Source of the DNA: Arsukibacterium tuosuense
GTDB taxonomy: Bacteria > Pseudomonadota > Gammaproteobacteria > Enterobacterales > Alteromonadaceae
Direction of reading: 5' to 3'
DNA: 64,000 nt
Assembly (NCBI RefSeq): GCF_900215315.1
Contig: NZ_OBEB01000005.1
Location: 124,001 to 188,000 of the forward strand
The notes under the pieces were generated by a model. The model had not been told where the DNA came from. It saw only the letters and a program-made list of their open reading frames with translations, and did no database searches. Positions within the stretch are counted from its first letter, which is position 1, and every line of letters starts with the position of its first letter. Both the position numbers and the translations under genes were made by a program. Of the stretch, positions 14,224-25,352 are shown one piece after another.

Positions 14224-16809
14224 ATGCAACAACAATATGACCCGCAGCAAATTGAAACCGCTTTGCAACAACAATGGGAGCAAACTAACGCCTTTCAGGT
14301 GACGGAAGATCCCAGCAAAGAAAAGTTTTATTGCCTGTCGATGTTCCCCTACCCCAGCGGGCGCTTGCACATGGGTCATGTTCGCAACTACACCATTGGC
14401 GATGTAGTCAGCCGTTTTCAACGAATGCAGGGCAAAAATGTCATGCAGCCAATGGGCTGGGATGCTTTTGGTTTACCAGCGGAAAATGCCGCTATAAACC
14501 ACAAAACGGCCCCGGCCAAATGGACTTACGAAAATATTGATTATATGAAAAACCAGCTGAAACGGTTGGGGTTTGGCTATGACTGGAGCCGGGAAGTGGC
14601 GACCTGCAAACCCGACTATTATCGTTGGGAGCAATGGTTTTTCACCAAGTTGTATGAAAAAGGCCTGGTTTACAAAAAAATGGCCACCGTCAACTGGGAT
14701 CCGGTAGACCAATGCGTGTTGGCTAACGAGCAGGTAATTGATGGCCGTGGCTGGCGCTCCGGCGCGGTAGTCGAGCAGCGCGAGCTGGCGCAGTGGTTTA
14801 TTAAAATTACCGCCTATGCTGAAGAACTGCTGGCCGATTTAGAGCAGCTGACTGAATGGCCTGAGCAAGTGCGTACTATGCAGAAAAACTGGATAGGCCG
14901 CTCAGAGGGCGTCAATATCCGTTTTGATATTGCCGGACAGCAAACTGAAGTTGAAGTTTATACTACCCGGCCTGATACCCTGTATGGCGTTACCTATCTG
15001 GCGGTGGCGGCACAGCATCCGCTGGCACGTCAGGCAGCAGCATCTAATCCGCAGCTGGCGGCTTTTATTGAAGACTGCAAGGGCGGCAAGCTGGCTGAAG
15101 CTGAGCTGGCCACCATGGAGAAAAAAGGTTGCGCCACCGGCATTTTCGCCGTTCACCCGTTAACCAAAGAGCAACTGCCGGTTTGGGTCGCCAACTTTGT
15201 CCTGATGGACTATGGCTCAGGCGCCGTGATGGCCGTTCCAGGGCATGACCAGCGCGACTATGAATTTGCCAGCAAGTACGGTTTAACAATTAAACAAGTT
15301 GTTGCCGCCAGCAGTGGCGATGCGGCCGACTTAAGCCAGGCCGCCTACACCGAAAAGGGCACCCTGATTAATTCAGCAGAATTTGATGGTCTTGCGTTTA
15401 CGGAAGCCTTTAACGCTATTGCTGCCAAACTGGCCAGCCTGGGCAAAGGTGACGTAAAGGTAAATTACCGCTTACGCGACTGGGGTGTGTCACGCCAGCG
15501 CTATTGGGGTACGCCCATTCCAATGCTGAACCTGGCAGATGGTTCTGTCGTGCCGGTACCGGAAGATCAACTACCGGTGCGGTTACCGGAAGATGTGGTA
15601 ATGGATGGGGTAACATCGCCGATTAAAGCCGACCTCAACTGGGCGAAAACCGAATACAACGGCGCACCGGCATTTCATGAGACCGATACCTTTGACACCT
15701 TTATGGAGTCGAGTTGGTATTATGCCCGCTATTGCAGCCCGGATTATGACAAAGCCATGCTGGACCCGGCCAAAGCCAATTACTGGCTGCCGGTTGATCA
15801 GTATATCGGCGGAATTGAACACGCCATTCTGCATTTGCTGTATGCCCGCTTCTTCCATAAATTGCTGCGTGATGTTGGCCTGGTGCAGTGCGATGAGCCT
15901 TTTAAACGGCTGTTGTGTCAGGGCATGGTGCTGGCTGAAACTTTTTACCGCGAAACCGATAACGGTGGCAAACAGTGGTTATCGCCGCAAGATGTTAGCG
16001 TAGAACGCGATGATAAAGGACGGATCACCCAGGCTATTTTGCAAAGTGATGGGTTGCCTGTGCTGTCAGCCGGCATGAGCAAAATGTCCAAGTCGAAAAA
16101 CAATGGTATCGACCCGCAGCAGGTTATTAACCAGTATGGCGCCGATACCGTGCGGCTGTTTATGATGTTTACCGCCCCGCCAGAGCAAACGCTGGAGTGG
16201 TCAGACTCTGCCGTGGAAGGAGCCCATCGCTTTATTAAACGGGTTTATACCCTGGTACAAGACGTAAAAGCGGCGGGCGCAGCAGAGCCGCTGCAGATAA
16301 ACACATTAAATAACGAGCAAAAAACGTTGCGGCGCGAACTGCACAAAACTATTTTCAAAGTCAGTGATGATATTGGCCGCCGTTACACCTTTAATACTGC
16401 CATTGCTGCCATTATGGAGCTAAGCAATAAACTACAACGTGCCAGCCTGGCAACCGCTCAGGATAAAGCGGTGATGCATGAAGCCGTATTGGCATTATTA
16501 CAGCTGCTGAATCCGATAACCCCGCATGTAGCCCAGTTCTTATGGCAACAAATGGGCCAGAGCCAGGGTATTGAACAAACACCATGGCCGGCCGTTGACG
16601 AACAGGCGATGGTAGAAGACGAAAAACTGGTGGTGGTGCAAATTAATGGCAAAGTACGGGCGAAAGTAACGGTCAGTGCCGATGCTACAGAACAGCAGGT
16701 ACTGGAAATGGCTAAACAGGACGATAACGTACAGCGCCATCTGGACGGTGTAACCGTGCGTAAAGTGATTTTCGTCCCGGGTAAGCTATTGAACCTGGTG
16801 GTTGGCTGA
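14224..16809 (+). CDS. leuS: leucyl-tRNA synthetase
   Basis: The 861-residue class I synthetase matches the E. coli enzyme in length. It carries the HIGH motif as [19 protein letters not shown] near the N-terminus, a CP1 editing domain ([33 protein letters not shown] segment [17 protein letters not shown]), the [11 protein letters not shown] catalytic loop around residue 620, and the anticodon-binding/C-terminal domains. It charges tRNA-Leu; a cognate tRNA-Leu(GAG) gene lies at 38803 in this window. It opens the conserved leuS-lptE-holA-nadD-rsfS-rlmH-mrdA cluster, and the next gene starts one base after its stop. Confidence 0.98.
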   Translation: MQQQYDPQQIETALQQQWEQTNAFQVTEDPSKEKFYCLSMFPYPSGRLHMGHVRNYTIGDVVSRFQRMQGKNVMQPMGWDAFGLPAENAAINHKTAPAKWTYENIDYMKNQLKRLGFGYDWSREVATCKPDYYRWEQWFFTKLYEKGLVYKKMATVNWDPVDQCVLANEQVIDGRGWRSGAVVEQRELAQWFIKITAYAEELLADLEQLTEWPEQVRTMQKNWIGRSEGVNIRFDIAGQQTEVEVYTTRPDTLYGVTYLAVAAQHPLARQAAASNPQLAAFIEDCKGGKLAEAELATMEKKGCATGIFAVHPLTKEQLPVWVANFVLMDYGSGAVMAVPGHDQRDYEFASKYGLTIKQVVAASSGDAADLSQAAYTEKGTLINSAEFDGLAFTEAFNAIAAKLASLGKGDVKVNYRLRDWGVSRQRYWGTPIPMLNLADGSVVPVPEDQLPVRLPEDVVMDGVTSPIKADLNWAKTEYNGAPAFHETDTFDTFMESSWYYARYCSPDYDKAMLDPAKANYWLPVDQYIGGIEHAILHLLYARFFHKLLRDVGLVQCDEPFKRLLCQGMVLAETFYRETDNGGKQWLSPQDVSVERDDKGRITQAILQSDGLPVLSAGMSKMSKSKNNGIDPQQVINQYGADTVRLFMMFTAPPEQTLEWSDSAVEGAHRFIKRVYTLVQDVKAAGAAEPLQINTLNNEQKTLRRELHKTIFKVSDDIGRRYTFNTAIAAIMELSNKLQRASLATAQDKAVMHEAVLALLQLLNPITPHVAQFLWQQMGQSQGIEQTPWPAVDEQAMVEDEKLVVVQINGKVRAKVTVSADATEQQVLEMAKQDDNVQRHLDGVTVRKVIFVPGKLLNLVVG

Positions 16810-16810
16810 T

Positions 16811-17284
16811 ATGTTAAAGATGGCGATAGCAGTCGTGCTGACACTGGCGCTGAGCAGCTGTGGTTTTCATCTGCGCGGCAACTTGCCACTTAGCCAGTTT
16901 CCGGCAGTCTACGTGCAAAGTGATGCGCACTCTGAACTGGCGGAGCTGCTGAATGAGCGCCTGAGTCAGAATAGTGTGCGCTTACTGGACAGTAAGCAGG
17001 CTGACGCGCCGACCATTCAGCTGGTCAGCGACACGCTGGAGCGTCGAACGTTATCGTTATTTCCCAGCGGCCAGGTCGCCGAGTACGAACTGATTTACAA
17101 AGTCAGCTATTATTTAATTATGCCTGGCGCTGAGCCTGCTTTTAATCAGTTTGAGCTGTACCGTGATTATCAGGATGATCCGAATCAGGCGCTGGCAAAA
17201 GCCCGCGAGCTGGACTTATTACTTAGTGAGTTACGGCAACAGGCTGCTAACCGGATTATCCGGCAAATGGCCCGGTTGAACTGA
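16811..17284 (+). CDS. lptE: LPS-assembly lipoprotein LptE
   Basis: The 157-residue product has a lipoprotein signal peptide ending in LSSCGFHLRG, where the Cys follows a good lipobox and GFHLRG is the LptE hallmark. LptE plugs the LptD barrel in the outer membrane and helps insert lipopolysaccharide. I use ATG 16811, one base after the leuS stop, rather than the in-frame TTG at 16802 inside leuS. The earlier start would add MAD in front of an already complete signal peptide. Its stop overlaps the holA ATG (TGATG). Gene order leuS-lptE-holA is the same as in E. coli. Confidence 0.93.
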   Translation: MLKMAIAVVLTLALSSCGFHLRGNLPLSQFPAVYVQSDAHSELAELLNERLSQNSVRLLDSKQADAPTIQLVSDTLERRTLSLFPSGQVAEYELIYKVSYYLIMPGAEPAFNQFELYRDYQDDPNQALAKARELDLLLSELRQQAANRIIRQMARLN

Positions 17285-18327
17285 TGCAAAAACTGTATGC
17301 TAACCAGCTGGCTACCCAGCTTCAGCAGGGGTTAGCTGCATGTTACCTGATTTTTGGCGAAGAGCCGTTACAAAAGCTGGAAGCCATTGATGCCATTCGG
17401 CTGGCTGCCAAGGGCCAGGGCTATGATGAACGGCTCAGCTTTACTCTGGATAACCAGTTTGACTGGAGTCAGCTGCACAACGAGCTGGGCGCGATGTCAC
17501 TGTTTGCTGAGAAACGGTTGATCGAGCTGGAGCTCAATCAGAAACTGCCCCCGACAGCCAGCGACCAGTTAAAACAACTGGCCAGTTCGCTGTCACCCGA
17601 CATCGTGCTGGTGTTACATGGTCAGCGCGGCTTTGCTGAAGTCAGTAAACTGGCCTGGTTTAAACAGCTACAACAGTTTGCTGTGCAGGTTGCTATTTAT
17701 CCGCTGGATGATCGGCAAAGCAGGCAATGGCTGCAACAGCGTGCCCGTCAGCTACAATTGCAGCTGACGGCTGACGCCTTTAACTTGCTGCAACATCATA
17801 GCGCCGGCAATTTGCTGGCTGCCCGCCAGGAGCTGGAAAAGCTGGCATTGACTCACCCGGACCAACTGATTGATGCTGATGTGCTGGCAGACTTTCTGGC
17901 CGATCATTCCAGCTTTACCGTATTCCAGCTGGGTGATGCTATTCTGGCCGGCGAGGGCCCGCAGGCTATGCATCGGTTACAGCGGCTGTTACAGCAGGAT
18001 TTAGAACCGGCGATCATAGTCTGGCAACTACAACGAGACATTCAGCAATTACACCAGCTGCAACACGACCAGCAACAAGGCATTGCCCTTAGCCAGACCT
18101 ATAAACAACTGGCTATCTGGCCAAAGCGCCAGCCGTTGTATCAGCAAGCATTACAGCGTTTATCGTTAAGCTATCTGAATTATTTGTTGCAGGAATTGGC
18201 TGCATTCGACCGTTTGTACAAAGCGGGAAAATTAGCCGACATCACCACTGCACTCAGCCACCTGGTTTGTTTGTTTCTCCAGCCGGTGCCACGAACTTAT
18301 AGTTTGCAACAACACAATGATGACTAA
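17284..18327 (+). CDS. holA: DNA polymerase III delta subunit
   Basis: The 347-residue protein has the HolA layout: an N-terminal AAA+-like domain beginning YANQLATQLQQGLAACYLIFGEEPLQKLEAID, the LSFTLDNQFDWSQL block, and a C-terminal collar domain. HolA is the clamp-loader wrench that opens the beta sliding clamp. As usual for delta it lacks a functional P-loop. The start overlaps the lptE stop by TGATG, and the end overlaps nadD by 11 bases, so translation is probably coupled through the cluster. Length is close to the E. coli protein (343). Confidence 0.95.
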   Translation: MQKLYANQLATQLQQGLAACYLIFGEEPLQKLEAIDAIRLAAKGQGYDERLSFTLDNQFDWSQLHNELGAMSLFAEKRLIELELNQKLPPTASDQLKQLASSLSPDIVLVLHGQRGFAEVSKLAWFKQLQQFAVQVAIYPLDDRQSRQWLQQRARQLQLQLTADAFNLLQHHSAGNLLAARQELEKLALTHPDQLIDADVLADFLADHSSFTVFQLGDAILAGEGPQAMHRLQRLLQQDLEPAIIVWQLQRDIQQLHQLQHDQQQGIALSQTYKQLAIWPKRQPLYQQALQRLSLSYLNYLLQELAAFDRLYKAGKLADITTALSHLVCLFLQPVPRTYSLQQHNDD

Positions 18328-18970
18328 CTCTCCCTCGCCTGGCCCTTTAATCGGCATTCTAGGTGGCACCTTCGATCCTGTCCATCAGGGACATCTGGCC
18401 TGCGGCCGCTTTGTGCTGGAGAAATGTGCGCTGGATAAGTTGCAACTGATGCCCTGTCATATACCGCCACACCGGGCCAGCCCCGGAGTCAGTGCCCGGC
18501 AACGGGCAACCATGGTCGAACTGGCGATAGCGGATGAACCGAAAATGCAGCTACAGCCTCTGGAACTGAACCGCAACAGTCCTTCTTATACCGCTGACAG
18601 TCTGGCGTTGCTGAAGAAAAACATGCCGGCAAGTACCCTGGCCTTTGTGCTCGGCATGGATTCATTGGCCTATTTTAAAAAATGGCATAACTGGCAACAA
18701 ATCCTCAGTCTCAGCCACCTGATTGTATGTCAGCGCCCGGGCTACAGTCGCCAGGATGGAGATGCACCGGCACTGCTGGCTGAGTTTGGTGCAGCTATTT
18801 CGGTATTGCATCAGCGGGACTGTGGCAGCATTGTTGAGCTTAATAACCCCGATTTTTCGCCCAACGCAACGGCTATCCGCGCAGCACTAGCCGAAAAACA
18901 GCAAAATATCAGTGCTCTTGCACCGCAAGTACTGAACTATATTCAGCAACATCGACTCTATCAGAGCTAA
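18317..18970 (+). CDS. nadD: nicotinate-nucleotide adenylyltransferase
   Basis: The 217-residue enzyme shows the nucleotidyltransferase motif GGTFDPVHQGHLACGRF at residues 15-31 (the xGxFDPxHxGH signature) and the C-terminal SPNATAIRAAL, the equivalent of the ISSTxIR motif. The middle blocks MPCHIPPHR and FVLGMDSLAYFKKWHNW are typical of NadD. It makes nicotinate adenine dinucleotide in NAD synthesis. It overlaps holA by 11 bases; the ATG at 18320 is an equal alternative start. With pnuC at 6941 it is the second NAD-related gene here. Confidence 0.95.
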   Translation: MMTNSPSPGPLIGILGGTFDPVHQGHLACGRFVLEKCALDKLQLMPCHIPPHRASPGVSARQRATMVELAIADEPKMQLQPLELNRNSPSYTADSLALLKKNMPASTLAFVLGMDSLAYFKKWHNWQQILSLSHLIVCQRPGYSRQDGDAPALLAEFGAAISVLHQRDCGSIVELNNPDFSPNATAIRAALAEKQQNISALAPQVLNYIQQHRLYQS

Positions 18971-18993
18971 GCGCTATAACCGTGGAAAAACTG

Positions 18994-19002
18994 TGGTAAA
19001 AT
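18994..19002 (+). promoter_or_regulatory. candidate extended -10 promoter of rsfS
   Basis: TGG followed by TAAAAT (18997-19002) is a good extended -10 element 32 bases before the rsfS start, in the only intergenic gap of this part of the cluster. No convincing -35 is seen (CTATAA at 17-base spacing). It could provide extra transcription of rsfS-rlmH-mrdA-rodA. Confidence 0.35.
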
Positions 19003-19033
19003 AGCCGCTTTTAGTCAGTATTGAGGAAAATAG

Positions 19034-19354
19034 GTGCAAACGAACGAACTGGTCGCCTTTGTCACAGACAAAATAGATGATATGAAAGGCCGCGATATCG
19101 TAACCTTAGATGTCCGTGGCAAATCAAGCGTAACTGAATTTATGGTGGTCTGCTCGGGTACGTCTACCCGCCATGCTAAGTCTGTCGCGGGTTACTTAGC
19201 GGCAGAATGCAAAAAAGCCGGTGTCCAGCCGCTGGGCATCGAAGGTGAAAGCAGTGGTGAGTGGGTGCTGCTCGATTTAGATTCGGTCGTCGTCCACGTT
19301 ATGCTGGATGAAACCCGCAACTTTTATCAATTGGAAAAACTCTGGAGTGCCTGA
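19034..19354 (+). CDS. rsfS: ribosomal silencing factor RsfS
   Basis: The 106-residue protein starts ELVAFVTDKIDDMKGRDIV and contains SSVTEFMVVCSGTSTRHAKS and GEWVLLDLDSVVVHVML, all standard RsfS/Iojap motifs. It binds ribosomal protein L14 and blocks subunit joining during starvation. The start is GTG at 19034, supported by GAGGA six bases upstream; no in-frame ATG lies nearby. rlmH follows after 6 bases, as in most gammaproteobacteria. Confidence 0.96.
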   Translation: MQTNELVAFVTDKIDDMKGRDIVTLDVRGKSSVTEFMVVCSGTSTRHAKSVAGYLAAECKKAGVQPLGIEGESSGEWVLLDLDSVVVHVMLDETRNFYQLEKLWSA

Positions 19355-19360
19355 TCCGGT

Positions 19361-19831
19361 ATGAAGCTTAGTCTGATCGCTGTGGGTACCAGGATGCCTG
19401 ATTGGGTGCAAGCCGGCTTTAACGAGTATGCCAGACGCTTCGGCCGCGACATGCCGCTGGAGTTAATAGAAATTCCGGCTGGGAAACGCGGTAAAAACGC
19501 TGATATCAAACGGATCCTTGAGCTCGAGGGTGAAAAAATGCTGGCTGCAGTGAGTAAAGGCAGCCGGATTGTTACGCTGGAGGTAACCGGCGACAACTGG
19601 AGCAGCCCGCAACTGGCGCAGCGGCTGGAGCAATGGCAACAAGATGGCCGCGATGTTGCCTTACTCATCGGCGGACCGGAAGGGTTGTCACCAGCGTGCA
19701 TTGCTGCCAGTGAAGCGAAGTGGTCTTTGTCCGCGCTTACCCTGCCCCATCCCATGGTACGGGTGGTGCTGGCAGAAGCACTGTACCGGGCCTGGAGCAT
19801 CAGTACTAATCATCCTTATCATCGCGAGTAG
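19361..19831 (+). CDS. rlmH: 23S rRNA pseudouridine-1915 N3-methyltransferase
   Basis: The 156-residue SPOUT methyltransferase shows the knot-forming C-terminal segments [17 protein letters not shown] and [22 protein letters not shown] followed by NHPYHRE at the very end. The N-terminus [20 protein letters not shown] is also typical. It methylates pseudouridine 1915 in helix 69 using S-adenosylmethionine. Length equals the E. coli protein (155). mrdA begins two bases after the stop. Confidence 0.96.
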   Translation: MKLSLIAVGTRMPDWVQAGFNEYARRFGRDMPLELIEIPAGKRGKNADIKRILELEGEKMLAAVSKGSRIVTLEVTGDNWSSPQLAQRLEQWQQDGRDVALLIGGPEGLSPACIAASEAKWSLSALTLPHPMVRVVLAEALYRAWSISTNHPYHRE

Positions 19832-19833
19832 TT

Positions 19834-21702
19834 ATGCTGAAAAAACGCGTTGCCATGCAGGACATTGCTGCCGAAACCCGTCTGTTTAACAGCAGAGCAG
19901 TGGTTGCAATGCTGGTAGTCTGCAGCTTGTTCAGCGTTATTTTGCTTAACATGTATAACCTGCAGGTACGCTCGCATCAGGATTATCAAATCCGCTCTGA
20001 AGGTAACCGGATAAAAGTCTTACCATTGGCCCCCAACCGCGGTTTGATCAGCGATCGAAATGGTATTTTACTGGCAGAAAACCGGCCGGTATTTTCGCTG
20101 GAACTGGTACCCGAACAAATTGACGATATCGACGCTACGCTGCGCAGACTGGCTGAGTTAATTGAAATTTCTCCAGAGCAACAACAGGATTTTCTGCAAC
20201 AGGTCAGACAGCAACGACGCTTTAACTCTATCGCCTTAAAAGAGCGGTTAGATGAACGGGAAGTCGCAATTATCTCAGTAAGTTTACACCGCTTTCCCGG
20301 CGTAACAGTGGAAGCCCGCTTAAGCCGGCACTATCCTTTTGGCGATTTATTTACCCATGCACTGGGTTACATTGGTAAAATCAACACCGATGACTTGCGC
20401 CGGCTGGACGAACAAGGCCGGCTGGCCAATTATGCTGCAAGCCGCGAAATTGGTAAGCTGGGTCTGGAACGCTACTATGAAGAACAGCTGCATGGCACCA
20501 TGGGTTTTCAGGAAGTGGAAGTTAATAACCGCGGCCGGGTGATCCGGGTGTTACGCTCAGTTCCGGCCCGCTCCGGCAAGAATATCCGGTTAAGCCTGGA
20601 TGTTGGCCTGCAACTTACTGCACAGCAAACGCTTAATCAAAACCGTGGGGCGATTGTCGCAATGGACCCACGCGATGGTGCTGTGCTGGCATTTTATTCC
20701 AACCCGAGTTACGACCCGAATCTGTTTGTCCATGGCATAAGCAGCAGCAATTACAATGCATTACTTCACTCTCCGGACCGCCCACTGATCAATCGGGCGA
20801 CCCAGGGTATCTATCCACCTGCCTCAACCATCAAGCCCCATCTGGCACTATTGGGCCTTGAGACTGATACCGTGCAACCGGATACCAAAGTCTGGGACCC
20901 TGGCTACTTTACCCTGCCTAACAGTGACCATCGTTTTCGTGACTGGAAACGTGGTGGCCATGGCTGGGTTGATGTATACAGTGCCGTAGCTGAAAGCTGT
21001 GATATTTACTTTTACGACTTGGGCATCAAGCTGGGTATCGATAAAATTTCTGATTATATGCGCCAGTTTGGTTTTGGTGAGCGTACCGGCATCGACATTC
21101 ATGAAGAAGCCAGCGCCAATATGCCGTCCCGCGGCTGGAAGCGCGCCCGCTTTAATCAACCCTGGTACCCGGGTGATACGGTACCACTGAGTATCGGTCA
21201 GAGCTTCTGGACCGCCACCCCGATTCAGCTGGCTTTATCAACGGCTGTTATCGTCAATAAAGGCATGATGCCGACGCCACATATGGCAGCAGAGCTTAGT
21301 TCTGCTGACAGCAGCGAGTTAATAGACCCGGGGCTCCGCCCCTCTGTCAACGTCATAGACGAGCAGAACTGGAAGGTTGTCGCCGACACCATGGTGCGCA
21401 CCGTCGCAACCCTGAAAGGCACAGCCCACAATGCTTTTAAAAATACCCCGTACAGTTCCGCCGGCAAAACCGGCACCGCTCAGGTTGTCGCTATTGCACA
21501 GGATGCGAAATACGATGCCGATGCCCTGGCAGAGCAACATCGTGATAATGCTATGTACATTGGCTATGCACCGGCAGACAACCCGACTGTGGTATTTGCA
21601 GTGGCCGTTGAAAATACCGGTGGTGGCAGCAGCGTTGGCGCGCCTATTGGGCGTCAGCTGCTGGATTACTATTTTTCAGCCGGAGTAAATAGCAATGAAT
21701 AG
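19834..21702 (+). CDS. mrdA: penicillin-binding protein 2 (elongasome transpeptidase)
   Basis: The 622-residue class B PBP has a short cytoplasmic tail, one membrane anchor ([20 protein letters not shown]) and a dimerisation domain. Its transpeptidase domain has STIK (in [16 protein letters not shown]), SCD (in [14 protein letters not shown]) and KTG (in [12 protein letters not shown]) motifs. It cross-links peptidoglycan during side-wall elongation together with RodA. The rodA gene overlaps its end by 8 bases, and the pair is the conserved rod-shape unit. Residue count is close to E. coli (633). Confidence 0.96.
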   Translation: MLKKRVAMQDIAAETRLFNSRAVVAMLVVCSLFSVILLNMYNLQVRSHQDYQIRSEGNRIKVLPLAPNRGLISDRNGILLAENRPVFSLELVPEQIDDIDATLRRLAELIEISPEQQQDFLQQVRQQRRFNSIALKERLDEREVAIISVSLHRFPGVTVEARLSRHYPFGDLFTHALGYIGKINTDDLRRLDEQGRLANYAASREIGKLGLERYYEEQLHGTMGFQEVEVNNRGRVIRVLRSVPARSGKNIRLSLDVGLQLTAQQTLNQNRGAIVAMDPRDGAVLAFYSNPSYDPNLFVHGISSSNYNALLHSPDRPLINRATQGIYPPASTIKPHLALLGLETDTVQPDTKVWDPGYFTLPNSDHRFRDWKRGGHGWVDVYSAVAESCDIYFYDLGIKLGIDKISDYMRQFGFGERTGIDIHEEASANMPSRGWKRARFNQPWYPGDTVPLSIGQSFWTATPIQLALSTAVIVNKGMMPTPHMAAELSSADSSELIDPGLRPSVNVIDEQNWKVVADTMVRTVATLKGTAHNAFKNTPYSSAGKTGTAQVVAIAQDAKYDADALAEQHRDNAMYIGYAPADNPTVVFAVAVENTGGGSSVGAPIGRQLLDYYFSAGVNSNE

Positions 21703-22816
21703 CAGTATGGTCGACCCGGCACAGCGCAGTGGCAGATTTGCCGCTTTTCATATTGACCTGCCATTGCTGCTTGGCCTGCTGACGCTGCTGGCATTTGGGT
21801 TGGTGATTTTATACAGTGCTACCGGTCAAAGTGACGCAATGATGAAAGCCCAGGTTATCCGGCTGGGCGTAGCATTAGCGGTAATGGTAGGCGTGGCCCA
21901 GCTCAGTCCGCAAACTATCCGGCGCTGGGCGATTGCCCTGTTCAGTATTGGTTTGTTGATGCTGATTGCGGTCCTGTTATTTGGTTATGTCGGCAAAGGC
22001 GCCCAGCGCTGGCTTGATTTAGGCTTTATGAAGTTTCAACCGTCAGAAATTATGAAATTGGCGGTACCAATGGCAGTTGCCTGGTTTATTGCTTCGCATA
22101 ATCTGCCCCCTCGCTTGTGGCACTTATTTATCGGCTTTCTAATGTGTGCCATTCCAACGTTGTTAATTGCCAAGCAGCCTGATTTAGGCACGTCTTTGCT
22201 GATAGCGATGTCGGGTTTATTTGTGTTGTTTATGGCGGGCATGAGTTGGCGGCTGATAAGCTTTATCGTGGTGCTGGTATCGGCTTTTGCGCCGGTAATG
22301 TGGTTTTTTTTAATGCACGATTATCAACGGCAACGGGTGCTGACCTTTGTTAACCCGGAGACAGATCCATTGGGATCGGGTTATCATATCATTCAATCCA
22401 AAATTGCCATCGGCTCTGGTGGCGTTGATGGCAAAGGCTGGTTACAGGGAACTCAGTCACAACTGGAGTTTTTACCCGAACGACACACTGACTTTATTTT
22501 TTCAGTGCTAAGTGAAGAGTTTGGCCTGATTGGGGTAATTTTTTTGTTGGCGATTTATTTGTTTATCATTGGCCGGGGTTTGATCATTGCCAGCAGGGCG
22601 CAGGACAATTTCAGTAAACTGGTGGCAGCAAGCTTCACCCTGACGTTTTTTGTCTATGTTTTTATCAATATTGGTATGGTTTCCGGATTATTGCCGGTGG
22701 TTGGCGTGCCACTACCACTGGTCAGTTATGGCGGTACTTCTATGGTTACCCTGATGGCTGCCTTTGGTGTGTTAATGTCGGTTAGTACCCATAAACGGAT
22801 GTTAGCAAATGTTTAG
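21695..22816 (+). CDS. rodA: RodA peptidoglycan glycosyltransferase (SEDS family)
   Basis: The 373-residue SEDS protein has ten membrane helices and the family signatures: [29 protein letters not shown] (with the catalytic Asp region), [22 protein letters not shown] and, near the end, [16 protein letters not shown]. It polymerises lipid II into glycan strands for side-wall growth in complex with PBP2. Its start overlaps mrdA by 8 bases and its end overlaps rlpA by 8 bases. Confidence 0.96.
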   Translation: MNSSMVDPAQRSGRFAAFHIDLPLLLGLLTLLAFGLVILYSATGQSDAMMKAQVIRLGVALAVMVGVAQLSPQTIRRWAIALFSIGLLMLIAVLLFGYVGKGAQRWLDLGFMKFQPSEIMKLAVPMAVAWFIASHNLPPRLWHLFIGFLMCAIPTLLIAKQPDLGTSLLIAMSGLFVLFMAGMSWRLISFIVVLVSAFAPVMWFFLMHDYQRQRVLTFVNPETDPLGSGYHIIQSKIAIGSGGVDGKGWLQGTQSQLEFLPERHTDFIFSVLSEEFGLIGVIFLLAIYLFIIGRGLIIASRAQDNFSKLVAASFTLTFFVYVFINIGMVSGLLPVVGVPLPLVSYGGTSMVTLMAAFGVLMSVSTHKRMLANV

Positions 22817-23618
22817 ACATTACTGTGGTGTCATAGTGTCAGCTACCTTGTTGTTGGCAGGGTGCAGCTCACCATCGCAACCCGTTTCACCTAATGCCGG
22901 CCGTTATCAGCAACAACAGGACAGTAAACCAGCGCGTTTACCAACTCTGCTGGAAATGACAGACCCTGCGCCCAAGGCTGAACCACTTAGTCGTGGTGGC
23001 AACCGGCCCTATCAGGTGTTTGGTCAGCACTATTCACCCGTAGCCAATATTACAGTCTTTAAAGAAAGCGGAATTGCGTCCTGGTATGGCAATAAGTTTC
23101 ACGGTCATCTCACCTCAAATGGCGAAACTTACAATATGTTTGCCATGACTGCAGCCCATAAAACCTTGCCATTGCCTTCCTACGTTAAAGTCACTAATCT
23201 GGAAAATGGCCAGAGTGCAATTGTGCGGGTAAATGATCGCGGCCCGTTTCACCGCGACCGGATTATAGACCTATCTTACTCTGCGGCCAGTAAAATAGGC
23301 ATGTTGCAACGAGGTACAGCCAGAGTTCAGCTCGAACTTATAAAATCTCCAGCCATGCTGGCTCAGGATTTAGCCAGTACCGAGCAACAATGTTATATTC
23401 AGATCTTTGCCAGTACGGATAATGGTAAACTAAACCAGTTAAGCGCTGAGGTTGCACAAAAATTAGCTGTGCCAACTCAAATTCAGGCGGCGGATGGAAT
23501 TTTCCGGCTGCTTGTAGGTCCGACTAAAGATAAGTGGCAAGCCCGGAATTGGTTAGCTAAGTTAAAAGCGAATCAGTTCCCTGGCGCCTATTTTTTTGAC
23601 AGCGCCAGGTGCACTTAA
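22809..23618 (+). CDS. rlpA: RlpA septal-ring lipoprotein (lytic transglycosylase)
   Basis: The 269-residue lipoprotein has a signal peptide ending LLLAGCSS. Its double-psi beta-barrel RlpA domain has [19 protein letters not shown], the catalytic Glu/Asp-bearing [19 protein letters not shown] and [22 protein letters not shown]-terminal SPOR domain (about residues 195-269, [17 protein letters not shown]) binds denuded septal glycan. RlpA cleaves naked glycan strands in some species. It overlaps rodA by 8 bases. Gene order rodA-rlpA-dacA is conserved. Confidence 0.95.
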   Translation: MFRHYCGVIVSATLLLAGCSSPSQPVSPNAGRYQQQQDSKPARLPTLLEMTDPAPKAEPLSRGGNRPYQVFGQHYSPVANITVFKESGIASWYGNKFHGHLTSNGETYNMFAMTAAHKTLPLPSYVKVTNLENGQSAIVRVNDRGPFHRDRIIDLSYSAASKIGMLQRGTARVQLELIKSPAMLAQDLASTEQQCYIQIFASTDNGKLNQLSAEVAQKLAVPTQIQAADGIFRLLVGPTKDKWQARNWLAKLKANQFPGAYFFDSARCT

Positions 23619-23694
23619 ATAATGAGTGCAGTTAAAACAAAGAATGCAGTTAAATTTTACTTTCGCTATTTTCAATAATAAAAGAACGGGTCTC

Positions 23695-24858
23695 ATGAAT
23701 AGTTATCGACGTATCGTCACTTCCGGCATTGTTGCCATCAGTAGTTTTTGTTTCGCCAATTTCGCCCAGGCACAGGTTGTCATTCCTCAGGCACCAGCTG
23801 TCAGCGCCAAAGGCCATATTTTAATTGATTATGATACAGGCAAAGTTTTGTCTGAAGAAAACGCCGATATGTCACTGGCACCCGCCAGCCTGACTAAAAT
23901 GATGACCAGCTACGTTATCGGTACCGAGCTGAAAAACGGCAATATCAGCCTGGATGATAAGGTCACAATCAGCGAAAAAGCCTGGGCCAAAAACTTCCCC
24001 GGTTCGTCCCTGATGTTTATTGAAGTTGGCACTCAGGTAACCGTTGCCGATTTAAACAAAGGTATTATTATCCAGTCAGGCAACGATGCCTGTGTGGCAA
24101 TGGCCGAGCATATTGCCGGCAGTGAGAGCGCCTTTGTCGACTTGATGAATGCCCACGCTGAACGTCTGGGAATGCACAGCACTCGTTTTAGCACCAGCCA
24201 TGGTTTACCCGCTGCAGAGCAATATACCACCCCCCGCGATATGGCGAAGCTGGCAGTAGCACTGATTAAAGACGTCCCGGAAGAATACGCACTTTATGCT
24301 GAAAAAGAGTTTACTTATAACAACATCCGTCAGTACAACCGTAATTCTTTGTTGTGGGATCGCAGTCTGGAAGTTGACGGCATCAAGACCGGCCATACCA
24401 GTGAAGCAGGATACAGTTTAATTACCTCTGCCACCCGTGATGGCATGCGTCTGGTGTCAGTTGTCATGGGCACGGATAGTGAACGCAGCCGTGCGAATGA
24501 AAACAAAAAATTACTGAGTTATGGCTTTCGGTTTTTTGAAACCTTTTCACCGTATCAAAGCGGTGAGCAATTCGCCGAGCAGAGAGTATGGCAAGGTGAC
24601 AAAGAGCAAATTAAACTGGGCTTGCTGCAAAGCACACCGATAACCATTGCCCGCGGTCAGCGCCGTAATTTGAAAGCAGATGTCAGCTTGGATCAGCAAC
24701 TGATTGCCCCCATTAACCAGGGGCAGGTTGTTGGCACTATCTACTTAAAGCTGGAAGGCGAAGATATTGCTGAGTATCCATTGGTTGCGTTAGAGGATGT
24801 AGGGCGTGGCGGTTTTTTCAGCCGGATGATTGATTACGTTAAAATGCAGTTTAACTAA
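23695..24858 (+). CDS. dacA: D-alanyl-D-alanine carboxypeptidase (PBP5)
   Basis: From ATG 23695 the protein has 387 residues, with a signal peptide (to AQA) and the serine-peptidase motifs SLTK (in LAPASLTKMMTSYV), SGN (in IQSGNDACVAMAEH) and KTG (in VDGIKTGHTSEAGY). A beta-rich PBP5 C-domain follows, ending in the amphipathic membrane anchor RGGFFSRMIDYVKMQF. It trims the terminal D-Ala of pentapeptides in the periplasm. The open frame extends upstream to 23626, but the ATG at 23695 with ACGGG in front gives the normal signal peptide. A strong terminator follows. Confidence 0.95.
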   Translation: MNSYRRIVTSGIVAISSFCFANFAQAQVVIPQAPAVSAKGHILIDYDTGKVLSEENADMSLAPASLTKMMTSYVIGTELKNGNISLDDKVTISEKAWAKNFPGSSLMFIEVGTQVTVADLNKGIIIQSGNDACVAMAEHIAGSESAFVDLMNAHAERLGMHSTRFSTSHGLPAAEQYTTPRDMAKLAVALIKDVPEEYALYAEKEFTYNNIRQYNRNSLLWDRSLEVDGIKTGHTSEAGYSLITSATRDGMRLVSVVMGTDSERSRANENKKLLSYGFRFFETFSPYQSGEQFAEQRVWQGDKEQIKLGLLQSTPITIARGQRRNLKADVSLDQQLIAPINQGQVVGTIYLKLEGEDIAEYPLVALEDVGRGGFFSRMIDYVKMQFN

Positions 24859-24882
24859 ACCGGTTACCGTCAAACTGACAAG

Positions 24883-24907
24883 TCCCGGCAACTGCCGGGA
24901 TTTTTTG
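24883..24907 (+). terminator. intrinsic terminator after dacA
   Basis: TCCCGGCA (24883-24890) and TGCCGGGA (24893-24900) form a perfect stem that runs straight into TTTTTT (24901-24906). It closes the leuS-dacA transcription unit. Confidence 0.92.
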
Positions 24908-25005
24908 TTACACTATGCACCTTTTAAAAGAGCACCATGTAAAATAAGCGCCTGTTGAAGTAGGCGCCCGTTAAAAGCGGCAATAGCCTCAATGAGAGTA
25001 AGCAA

Positions 25006-25287
25006 ATGGCTAATGAAGTAAAAGACACCAAATTTGACCAGTACCTGGAGTTTCCCTGTCAGTTTAATTTTAAAGTGCTGGGCCTGGCCGAGCCCAAGCT
25101 GGTAGATGAAGTAATGAGCGTAATTTGCCGCCACACCGACGCCACAGACTATAGCCCCAGTGTGAAGCCAAGTGCGAAAGGCAATTACCATTCAGTTTCG
25201 GTCAAAGTGACAGTGACCAGTAAAGACCATATTGAATTACTGTATACAGAGCTTGGCAAAATTGAATTGGTACGCTACGTACTTTAA
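25006..25287 (+). CDS. ybeD: YbeD/DUF493 small regulatory-like protein
   Basis: The 93-residue protein carries the DUF493 core: [19 protein letters not shown] and, later, [25 protein letters not shown], an ACT-like ferredoxin fold. Its function is unknown; the structure suggests ligand-binding regulation. It sits in front of lipB-lipA, as in E. coli, implying a link to lipoate metabolism. The ATG follows a GAGAG-type site. Confidence 0.92.
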   Translation: MANEVKDTKFDQYLEFPCQFNFKVLGLAEPKLVDEVMSVICRHTDATDYSPSVKPSAKGNYHSVSVKVTVTSKDHIELLYTELGKIELVRYVL

Positions 25288-25352
25288 TGAGCTGAACTCG
25301 CATTAGCAGCACAAATCGCTATAATGCAGCCAGTTTTTCAGCGGAGTAAGCC